Part shown: positions 1 through 6,347 of the stretch, piece after piece
Layout of the letters: each line of letters begins with the position of its first letter
Position numbering within the stretch: position 1 is the stretch's first letter
NCBI RefSeq assembly: GCF_002835825.1
Contig: NZ_PIZH01000084.1
Span: forward strand, 1 to 7,089
Reading direction: 5' to 3'
From: Methanoregula sp.
Lineage (GTDB): Archaea > Halobacteriota > Methanomicrobia > Methanomicrobiales > Methanospirillaceae
DNA: 7,089 nucleotides
Made by a program: the position numbers and the translations under genes
Notes under the pieces: generated by a model
Database searches by the model: none
The model's input: the letters and a program-made list of their open reading frames with translations, nothing else
What the model was told of the DNA's origin: nothing

Positions 1-75
1 TTTTTTTTGCAGGCGGAGGACGGCAGACGGATAAGGGGGCCGGCTCGGGGGCTCGGGGATGTGTATAAGGGACAG
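1..75 (+). other. Untrimmed Illumina Nextera adapter (artefact)
   Basis: This stretch is sequencing adapter, not genome. Positions 57-75 match the 19-base Tn5 mosaic end AGATGTGTATAAGAGACAG with two differences. Positions 42-56 match the Nextera read-2 segment GTCTCGTGGGCTCGG with two differences. Positions 10-32 match the P7 flow-cell sequence with four substitutions and one missing base. Between P7 and read-2 lie about nine bases, the place of the i7 index. Positions 1-8 are all T, as expected when a read on the other strand runs past the adapter end into A calls. Every substitution is to G, which fits low-quality late cycles rather than evolution. The order P7, index, read-2, mosaic end is exactly that of the library molecule, so genomic DNA begins at about 76. 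Any protein start placed inside this region is spurious. Confidence 0.95.
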
Positions 76-543
76 GTCCCAAGCCAGCTTGTTGCACTGC
101 GAACCGCGGCATCCTCCGATGGCATCACGCTGGTTGAGATCCCCGTGGACAATGCCACCGAGCTTGCGGCAGAACTCACCAAACAGGCTGCATCCATTAC
201 GGGCAAAGACACGGTCATTTTAGCCATTGCCGAGCCGCTCAGTGTGACACCGGACAGTTTTTTGGTGGTTACTGAATTTGCACAAGCCCATAACATCCCG
301 GTGGGAGGCGCGTACATGTCCCTGGAGGGTCACGAGAGCGTTTACGGCCTGATACCCCGGAGTGTTCCGCAGGGTAGACAGGCAGCAATCCTTGCTGACA
401 AGATCTTCCGGGGTACGCCCGCAGGCGAGATCCCGGTGGTCACCGCAGAGAACTATTTCCAGGTGAATTACCGGCAGGCACAACAACTCGGCATTCCGGT
501 TAGCGAAGGCCTGCTGAGCAGGGCAGACGAGATCATCCGGTAA
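76..543 (+). CDS. ABC-type substrate-binding protein, C-terminal part
   Basis: This is the C-terminal part, about 155 residues, of a periplasmic-binding-protein-like protein of the ABC_sub_bind (PF04392, COG2984) type. Members capture a small ligand outside the membrane and pass it to an ABC permease; the family includes TrpX-type proteins of some Firmicutes, but the ligand here cannot be read. Visible family features are alternating strand and helix segments of the second lobe, a central 'IPVGGAYMSL' strand-turn, and the closing pattern 'YGLIPRSVPQGRQAAILADK' followed by 'GTPAGEIPV'. The family is usually near 320-340 residues, so roughly half, including the signal peptide, lies off the left edge. 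The frame stays open leftward into the adapter, but those residues are artefact. It ends with TAA at 541-543. No permease or ATPase gene follows; a sensor kinase does, so a sensory rather than purely transport role is possible (inference). Confidence 0.82.
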   Translation, partial: VPSQLVALRTAASSDGITLVEIPVDNATELAAELTKQAASITGKDTVILAIAEPLSVTPDSFLVVTEFAQAHNIPVGGAYMSLEGHESVYGLIPRSVPQGRQAAILADKIFRGTPAGEIPVVTAENYFQVNYRQAQQLGIPVSEGLLSRADEIIR

Positions 544-689
544 GGCAGACGGCAGAACATGAAACCCTGTGGGGTGCTGAACACGATTCCAACGCAAACA
601 TCGATCCAAAGAAACGAGGCGCCCCGGAATTACACCCCTCACCCGTGCGACAAGGATGAACGAATGAGACAAACATGGAGATGACACCG
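544..689 (+). other. Leader between binding protein and first kinase
   Basis: This gap of about 146 bases shows no AT-rich TATA-like box and no run of three or more T, so neither an archaeal promoter nor a T-tract terminator is visible. A four-base-pair stem, ACCC-tgtg-GGGT near 565, is too weak to call a terminator. The absence of both signals fits co-transcription of the kinase genes with the binding-protein gene, though the gap is long for a tight operon. The last bases carry the ribosome binding site of the kinase. Confidence 0.5.
677..684 (+). promoter_or_regulatory. Shine-Dalgarno site deciding the kinase 1 start
   Basis: GGAGATGA at 677-684 is one base from the ideal archaeal GGAGGTGA and sits five bases before the ATG at 690. 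It overlaps an earlier in-frame ATG at 675, which has only a weak GAG six bases upstream. The stronger spacing favours 690 as the real start. The difference is five residues and affects no domain. Confidence 0.6.
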
Positions 690-3302
690 ATGCCACAGAC
701 GCCCCCAAAGAAAAAGAAATTCCGCAGCCTGACGGTAACGCTGGCAATAGCGTTTGTTGCCATGAGCCTCGCCATCGTTCTCGTTACCACCGGTCTCCAG
801 GGTTATTCCAATTACCAGAACCAGCAAAGGACCATCTCCTATGAGCAGAAGCTCATTGCCCAGGGTGCAGCCGACTCCGTGAAAAATATGGTCACAGACA
901 GGATGGACAAACTCCGGGGGACTGCATACCTGTCTGGTCTTGCGACTTCGCAACCGGAACAGCAGAAAGCAACTCTGGACAAACTCCTGCACTTCGATCC
1001 GGCATTCCGCCAGGTCATCCTGTTCGATGCCAGCGGGGAGGAGCTGGTACGGTCATCCCGGGTTTCCCGCGCTGAATCAAACCCGATCTCAGACGCGATC
1101 AGGGCGGATATCTTATCACAGGCTATCCAGGGAAAAACTATCATCGGGCCGGTCTATATCGATGAAAAATCCAGCGAGCCGATGGTGGTCATGGCAGTAC
1201 CGGTCACGGATATCTTCGGGGATTACAAGGGGGCCCTGGCCGCTGAGGTGAACTTAAAATTCATGTGGGACCTTGTCGGGAACCTGAAGATCGGCGAGGG
1301 AGGTGCAGCGTATGTCGTGGATGGCCGGGGGAACCTCATTGCCTATGGAGATATCAGCCGGGTTCTCAAAAGAGAGAATGTTCTTGGCCTTGAGGAGGTT
1401 CACCGGTTTGTCAGTAACCAGGCCCCCTCTTTCGATGCAGAGGAGTCACTGGGAATCGAAGGAGATACCGTAATTGCCAATTATGTCTCATTGGGAGAAC
1501 CGGACTGGGCCGTTATTGTGGAGATGCCCAAAGAAGAGGTTTACCGGGAGTTCAATAAAGGACTGTACCGGACGATCGTCATCCTTTTCGCAAGCCTCGT
1601 CTTAGCGTCCGTTGCCGGCATACTCCTTTCACGGTTTATCACAAAACCCCTGATCCTCCTCCGTGACGCCACCCGCGAGATCAGCAAAGGGAACCTGGAT
1701 ACCCGCGTAGAGATCTCCTCGATGAACGAGATCGGGGAACTGGCTGACTCGTTCAACAGGATGACTGCAGACCTGGTCCAGACAACCGTCTCCCGGAATT
1801 ATTTCGATGATATCCTGAAGAGTATGTTTGATATGCTGATCGTCCTCGCGCCGGATGCCACGATCCAGTCGGTAAACCGGCGGACCTGCGATGTGCTGGG
1901 CTATCAGGAGGATGAACTGGTTGCCCGTCCGTTCTCCCACATCCTCTCACCCGACAGCCCCCGTCCGGATAGCGGGGCAACCGGCATGCTGCCCGAGACA
2001 TGGGCAGTCACGGAGATCGAGCGGACCCTGATGACGAAAGGGGGCCGGAAGATCCCTGTCATCCTTTCTTCATCCGTCATGCACGATGGCACCGGGGCCG
2101 TCCGTGGCATTGTCTGCCTGGCGCACGATATGACCGGGCGCAAGAAAGCCGAGGAGGAACTCCGGGAGTCGCGGCAACTTTTTATGGACATTATCAGTTT
2201 CCTCCCGGATCCCACATTTGTTATTGACAAGGCCGGTACCGTGCTGGCATGGAACCGGGCGCTCGAAGTGATGAGCGGGGTTCCTGCAGAAGAGATCATC
2301 GGAAAGGGCAATTATGAATACAGCCTCTGGGCATACGGCAGGAGGCGCCCGCTCCTTATCGACCTGGTGCTCGACCCCGACAAGGACTCCGCGCGCCTGG
2401 ATTACACGGATATCCGCTGGGTTGGCCGGACGGTGACCGCCCAGACTGTCATCACGAAGGCCGACGGGAAAAAGATCCCCGTCTCGCTTGTCACATCCCC
2501 ACTGATCGACTCACAGGGTAACACCGTTGGTGCTATTGAGTCCATTCGGGACATTACCTCGGTCAAGAATGCCGAGGCAGACCTTGCACGACTGAATGCG
2601 GGTCTTGAAAAGATTGTGAAGGAGCGGACACAAGCTCTCGAAGAGGAAGTTGAAATCCGGAAACAGGCTGAGGCTGCTATCCGTTTGTCCCTGGAAGAGA
2701 AAGTTCTGCTCCTGCGGGAGGTTCACCACCGGGTCAACAACAACCTCCAGATCATCATCAGCCTCACAAAACTCCAGCTGCGGACGCTCGAAGACCCGGG
2801 GATGAAACAGGCCTTGAGTGATATGCAGAACCGTGTCCGGGCAATGGCCATTGTCCACGAGAAACTCTACCAGACAGAGGATCTCTCCTCCATCGATATG
2901 GCAGATTATACCCGGTATCTCGTTACCCAGATCTTCAGCCATTACAAGGTCGACCGGCAGAAGATTGCCCTCACCATCGATATCGGGAAGATCCTCCTAA
3001 ACATCGATACGGCAATCCCGCTCGGTCTCATCCTCAATGAACTGGTGGGGAACGCCATCAAGTATGCGTTCCCTGATGGGAGGAAGGGTGAGCTCACGAT
3101 CCGGATGACAGAAGACGGGGAGATCCTGACCGTCGTTGTCCAGGATAATGGGATCGGCATCTCTTCAGACATTGACATGCAGAATGCTCCCACCCTCGGC
3201 ATCCGGCTCGTCAGCAACCTCGTTGACCAGCTCTTCGGGACAATCGAGCTCGACCGCTCATCCGGCACAACGTTCACCATGGTGCTCCATGAGACGAAAT
3301 GA
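690..3302 (+). CDS. dCache-HAMP-PAS-PAS sensor histidine kinase (HisKA_2)
   Basis: This is a membrane sensor histidine kinase of 870 residues, counted from ATG 690 (875 from ATG 675). A basic KKKK stretch precedes membrane helix 1 (about 16-37). An extracytoplasmic dCache-type sensor follows (about 40-290), with the family pattern 'AYVVDGRGNLIAYGD'. Helix 2 is about 294-313 and HAMP about 314-367, with its early Pro320 and 'NEIGELADSFN'. Two PAS domains follow (about 373-485, ending 'AHDMTGRKKAEEEL'; and 497-627, with 'GKGNYEYSLWAYGRRRPLLI', ending 'IESIRDIT'). A coiled coil (about 627-665) leads to the HisKA_2 motif 'REVHHRVNNNLQ' with phosphoacceptor His679 or His680. The HATPase_c domain has N-box Asn783 in 'LGLILNEL', G1 'DNGIGI' from Asp819, and G2 'LGIRL'. 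All catalytic motifs are intact. There is no receiver, so phosphate must go to a separate protein, plausibly the one starting at 6348. The ligand is unknown; I do not see the amino-acid-binding signature of some dCache domains. Confidence 0.93.
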   Translation: MPQTPPKKKKFRSLTVTLAIAFVAMSLAIVLVTTGLQGYSNYQNQQRTISYEQKLIAQGAADSVKNMVTDRMDKLRGTAYLSGLATSQPEQQKATLDKLLHFDPAFRQVILFDASGEELVRSSRVSRAESNPISDAIRADILSQAIQGKTIIGPVYIDEKSSEPMVVMAVPVTDIFGDYKGALAAEVNLKFMWDLVGNLKIGEGGAAYVVDGRGNLIAYGDISRVLKRENVLGLEEVHRFVSNQAPSFDAEESLGIEGDTVIANYVSLGEPDWAVIVEMPKEEVYREFNKGLYRTIVILFASLVLASVAGILLSRFITKPLILLRDATREISKGNLDTRVEISSMNEIGELADSFNRMTADLVQTTVSRNYFDDILKSMFDMLIVLAPDATIQSVNRRTCDVLGYQEDELVARPFSHILSPDSPRPDSGATGMLPETWAVTEIERTLMTKGGRKIPVILSSSVMHDGTGAVRGIVCLAHDMTGRKKAEEELRESRQLFMDIISFLPDPTFVIDKAGTVLAWNRALEVMSGVPAEEIIGKGNYEYSLWAYGRRRPLLIDLVLDPDKDSARLDYTDIRWVGRTVTAQTVITKADGKKIPVSLVTSPLIDSQGNTVGAIESIRDITSVKNAEADLARLNAGLEKIVKERTQALEEEVEIRKQAEAAIRLSLEEKVLLLREVHHRVNNNLQIIISLTKLQLRTLEDPGMKQALSDMQNRVRAMAIVHEKLYQTEDLSSIDMADYTRYLVTQIFSHYKVDRQKIALTIDIGKILLNIDTAIPLGLILNELVGNAIKYAFPDGRKGELTIRMTEDGEILTVVVQDNGIGISSDIDMQNAPTLGIRLVSNLVDQLFGTIELDRSSGTTFTMVLHETK
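2592..3287 (+). repeat. Transmitter module, copy 1 (paralogous to 5622-6317)
   Basis: The coiled coil, HisKA_2 and HATPase_c part of kinase 1 aligns without any gap to that of kinase 2. I count 139 identical residues of 232, about 60%. Identity is highest around the phosphoacceptor (27 of 30 residues) and lower in the ATP-binding half. At DNA level 28 consecutive bases are shared (2739-2766 with 5769-5796), and 'ccgctcggtctcatcctcaa' recurs in both N-boxes. Confidence 0.85.
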
Positions 3303-3309
3303 GGGGGGG
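3301..3309 (+). promoter_or_regulatory. G-rich ribosome binding site overlapping kinase 1 stop
   Basis: GAGGGGGGG overlaps the last two bases of the TGA stop of kinase 1 (3300-3302) and lies five bases before the ATG at 3315. A terminating ribosome would sit on this site, which suggests translational coupling of the two kinases. The run of seven G is unusual for a Shine-Dalgarno site. An alternative start, ATG 3345, has AGGA a few bases upstream and would shorten kinase 2 by ten residues. Confidence 0.5.
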
Positions 3310-3314
3310 TCGCA

Positions 3315-6300
3315 ATGAAGACTCCCCTTGTGCAGGAACGCGCAATGACTGAACGGCAGTGGCAGGCACTAGTGCTGGCAGCATCGGCTGTCGTCATCAT
3401 CCTGACCATATGGTGCCTTGCTTTCGGCATCACGATCATCTTCATGCACCTGTACTATATCCCCATCACCCTTCTCGCCTATCGCTACCGGAAAAAAGGG
3501 ATAGCGGCTGCGGCCCTGTTGAGCGGAATCTATTGTGCCCTCGTCATTGGTTCCGGGGCTGGTGCCACCGAAGCAGCAGGCGCACTCATCCGGGCCTGTG
3601 TGTTCGTGGCCGTCGCAGCCCTCATCGCATTCCTCTCGGAGGCAGTCGCTGAATCACGGGACCGCCTGAAGAAAGCGGGGGCTATCCAGATGGGGATTAT
3701 CCAGAATGCCAATGTCCTGCTGATAGTGCTGGACAAGAATGGCGTCATCCGCGAATGGAACCGGGCGGCAGAAGAGATTAGTGGTTATCCTGCAGGAGAA
3801 GTCATCGGGAAGAATTCGATCTGGAAACAACTGTATCCTGACAGCAGATACCGCAAGGAGATCACCAAAACGATCGGCGGGATCATTGAAAAAAATGATT
3901 ACCTCGAAAATTTCCGGACCACCATTTCGTGCCGTGACGGGTTGAAAAAGACCATTCTCTGGAATACGAAGGCGCTGCCCCAGGTAAGAGATGAACCCTC
4001 TCAGTTTATCGCCGTAGGAGTGGACATCTCGGAGCGTGCTCGCGCCGAGAATGCCCTGCGGGAGAGCGAGGAGAAGATCCTCCTTATATTGAACTCGGCA
4101 GCTGAGGGGATCTATGGGATCGATATGAACGGCAACTGCACGTTCTGCAATGCAGCCTGCCTCAGGATACTCGGGTACGCGGACGAGAAGGAACTGCTTG
4201 GCAGGAACATGCACTGGCAGATCCATGGCAAGCATGCGGACGGCTCCGAGTTTCCTGTTGACGAGTGCAGGATATTCCGGGCATTCCGGAGGGGAGAGGG
4301 CACGCATGTCGATAATGAGGTACTCTGGCGTGCCGACGGGACATCGTTCCCTGCCGAGTACTGGTCCTACCCCCAGCGCTCCCATGGCCAGGTCGTTGGT
4401 GCCGTGGTCACATTTTTCGATATCACGGAGAGAAAACGGATTGAAAATGCATTGCGGGAGAGCGAACAGAAGTACCGGACACTCTTTGATAATATGCTTG
4501 AAGGCTTTGCCTACTGCCGCATGATCTATGACGAGAAGGGCCGGCCTTTCGACTGGGTGTATCTTTCCGTCAATCGTGCGTTCGGACAGATGACGGGGCT
4601 CTATGGTATCGAAGGGAAGCGGGTCCTCGAAGCGATACCCGATATCCGAACACTCACGCCTGAACTCTTCGACATGTACGGGCGTGTTGCCCAAACAGGT
4701 GTTCCGGAGATGTTCGAGATCGATTTCAAGCCCCTGCGGCGGTGGCTGAAAGTCTCGGTCTTCAGCCCGGAAAAGAATTATTTCGTTGTCGTCTTCGAAG
4801 ACATCACTGAGCGGAAAGAGAGCCAGAAGCGGATCGAGGCGCTGCTCCGGGTCCAGGAAGAGCAGCTTCGAATCATCAATACCAGCCCAGCAGTCGCATT
4901 TCTCTGGAAAGCCGAAGATGGGTGGCCGGTCGAGAGCGTGAGCGAGAATATATCACAGTTCGGCTATGTTCCGGAAGATTTTACTTCAGGCCGGATCTCC
5001 TTTCCTTCCATAATCCACCCCGACGACCTTGAACGTGTGACGGATGAAGTCGCGTACCATAATACCCAACAGGCCCGTGACTTCATCCAGGAATACCGTA
5101 TCTTCGACAAGAACCACGGCCTGCACTGGATATCCGATTATACCCATATCCGGAAAGATGAGGCAGGAGGTATCACCCACTATGAGGGGATCGTCCTTGA
5201 CATAACCAGCCAGAAGCAAGCCGAAGAAGACCTCAGGGAAACCAACAATTACCTGACCAGTCTCTTCGATTATGCCAACGCCCCGATCATTGTCTGGGAT
5301 CCCGGGTTCCGGATCACGCGGTTCAACCATGCCTTCGAACGCCTCACCGGAAGGACGGAGAATGAGGTCATCGGAGAGCACCTTTCGATCCTGTTTCCGG
5401 AATCAGGTCTCCAGTCATCCCTTGATCGGGTCCGGTCAACCCTCGAGGGCGTGAGGATGGAGACTGCCGAGATCCCGATCCTTACCAAATCCGGCGAAGT
5501 CCGGACCGTTCTCTGGAACTCGGCCACCATCTTTGACGAAGAGGGGAAGACCATCATCGCCACTATTGCACAGGGGCAGGATATTACGGACAGAAAACAG
5601 GCACTTGATGAACTTGAGCGGCTCAACACCAATCTCGAGAACATTGTCGAAGAGAGGACCCGTGCGTTGAATGAGGAAGTCCAGCAACGCCGGCAGGCAG
5701 AGGTTGCGATCCGTGAATCCCTCGACGAAAAAGTGCTCCTCCTCCGGGAGGTTCACCACCGCGTAAATAACAACCTCCAGATCATCATCAGCCTCATTAA
5801 ACTCCAGGCAAGGTCCCTGGAAGATGAGGAGATGAAACAAGTCCTTTCCGATATGCGGAACCGGGTACAGGCAATGTCTCTTGTCCATGAACGACTTTAC
5901 CAGTCAAAAAGCCTCTCCTCTATAGATATCGCCGATTACACGAGGTTCCTTGCAACCCAGCTTTTTGCTTTTTATGGCGTGGATCACCGAAGGGTTGCCC
6001 TCCGGACAGAGATGGATAAGAACCAGCTGGACATAGAGACAGCTATTCCGCTCGGTCTCATCCTCAACGAACTGATCTCCAATGCCCTCCGACATGCCTT
6101 CCCCGGTGATCGCATTGGGACAATCACGATCAGCAGCCATCTTGAAGGAGACCTGATCTCCATTGGGATCGCGGATGACGGGGTCGGCATGAGCCCGGAC
6201 TATGACTGGCGGGGGAGTGCATCCCTCGGTTTCCGCCTCGTGAACAGCCTCGTCGACCAGCTGGGAGGGACGATCGAGAAGAAGAACGGGGAGGGAACAA

Positions 6301-6347
6301 CATTTAATATCCTATTTCCCAGAAAGACTACAACAGGGAGTGTATGA
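3315..6347 (+). CDS. Membrane multi-PAS sensor histidine kinase (HisKA_2)
   Basis: This kinase has 1010 residues. The N-terminus has four predicted membrane helices (about 19-38, 39-56, 63-80, 88-108). A basic RYRKKG loop after helix 2 and a charged stretch after helix 4 place both ends in the cytoplasm. I cannot name this membrane domain; it carries 'HLYYIPITLLAY'. Five PAS domains follow at about 121-241, 250-374, 385-500, 517-633 (PAS_3-like, with 'IIHPDDLERV') and 642-762 (with 'ANAPIIVWDP'), most ending in the usual D-I-T motif. PAS 2 has a Cys/His cluster. A coiled coil (762-800) joins the transmitter: 'REVHHRVNNNLQ' with His814 or His815, N-box Asn918, G1 'DDGVGM' from Asp954 and G2 'LGFRL'. 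It has no receiver or DNA-binding domain. It starts 12 bases after kinase 1, and its stop abuts the receiver gene. Its transmitter is about 60% identical to that of kinase 1, so the two probably share a partner. Confidence 0.93.
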   Translation: MKTPLVQERAMTERQWQALVLAASAVVIILTIWCLAFGITIIFMHLYYIPITLLAYRYRKKGIAAAALLSGIYCALVIGSGAGATEAAGALIRACVFVAVAALIAFLSEAVAESRDRLKKAGAIQMGIIQNANVLLIVLDKNGVIREWNRAAEEISGYPAGEVIGKNSIWKQLYPDSRYRKEITKTIGGIIEKNDYLENFRTTISCRDGLKKTILWNTKALPQVRDEPSQFIAVGVDISERARAENALRESEEKILLILNSAAEGIYGIDMNGNCTFCNAACLRILGYADEKELLGRNMHWQIHGKHADGSEFPVDECRIFRAFRRGEGTHVDNEVLWRADGTSFPAEYWSYPQRSHGQVVGAVVTFFDITERKRIENALRESEQKYRTLFDNMLEGFAYCRMIYDEKGRPFDWVYLSVNRAFGQMTGLYGIEGKRVLEAIPDIRTLTPELFDMYGRVAQTGVPEMFEIDFKPLRRWLKVSVFSPEKNYFVVVFEDITERKESQKRIEALLRVQEEQLRIINTSPAVAFLWKAEDGWPVESVSENISQFGYVPEDFTSGRISFPSIIHPDDLERVTDEVAYHNTQQARDFIQEYRIFDKNHGLHWISDYTHIRKDEAGGITHYEGIVLDITSQKQAEEDLRETNNYLTSLFDYANAPIIVWDPGFRITRFNHAFERLTGRTENEVIGEHLSILFPESGLQSSLDRVRSTLEGVRMETAEIPILTKSGEVRTVLWNSATIFDEEGKTIIATIAQGQDITDRKQALDELERLNTNLENIVEERTRALNEEVQQRRQAEVAIRESLDEKVLLLREVHHRVNNNLQIIISLIKLQARSLEDEEMKQVLSDMRNRVQAMSLVHERLYQSKSLSSIDIADYTRFLATQLFAFYGVDHRRVALRTEMDKNQLDIETAIPLGLILNELISNALRHAFPGDRIGTITISSHLEGDLISIGIADDGVGMSPDYDWRGSASLGFRLVNSLVDQLGGTIEKKNGEGTTFNILFPRKTTTGSV
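5622..6317 (+). repeat. Transmitter module, copy 2 (paralogous to 2592-3287)
   Basis: This is the second copy of the transmitter module, in kinase 2. The sequences upstream of the modules share no extended similarity: a dCache/HAMP sensor in one gene, a four-helix domain and a different PAS set in the other. The pair therefore looks like an old duplication or recruitment of one transmitter with sensor exchange, not a recent whole-gene duplication. Confidence 0.85.
6337..6340 (+). promoter_or_regulatory. Shine-Dalgarno site for the receiver gene
   Basis: GGAG lies seven bases before the GTG at 6348, inside the last codons of kinase 2. This spacing supports GTG 6348 as a genuine start. The ATG at 6344 is in another frame that closes after about a dozen codons, and it would be only three bases from the site. 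Confidence 0.6.

Noticed and set aside
7..75. ATG-less open stretch giving the binding protein a longer N-terminus
   Set aside because: It is encoded by adapter sequence and has no homology to the protein family; genomic sequence starts at about 76.
562..576. Possible hairpin terminator after the binding-protein gene
   Set aside because: The stem has only four pairs and no T run follows it.
664..684. A six-codon upstream frame (MRQTWR) with GGATGA four bases before its ATG
   Set aside because: It is too short to judge, has no regulatory residue pattern, and probably arises by chance beside the true binding site at 677-684.
3654..4694. A 346-codon open frame on the minus strand opposite kinase 2
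   Set aside because: It is a shadow of the well-supported PAS-rich frame on the + strand. Its translation shows no recognisable domain, and no ribosome binding site supports it.
3300..6347. TGA recoding (tryptophan or selenocysteine) joining the three genes
   Set aside because: Tryptophan is encoded throughout by TGG, TGA appears in this frame only at protein boundaries, and both junctions have a ribosome binding site and a start codon. No selenocysteine element was recognised.
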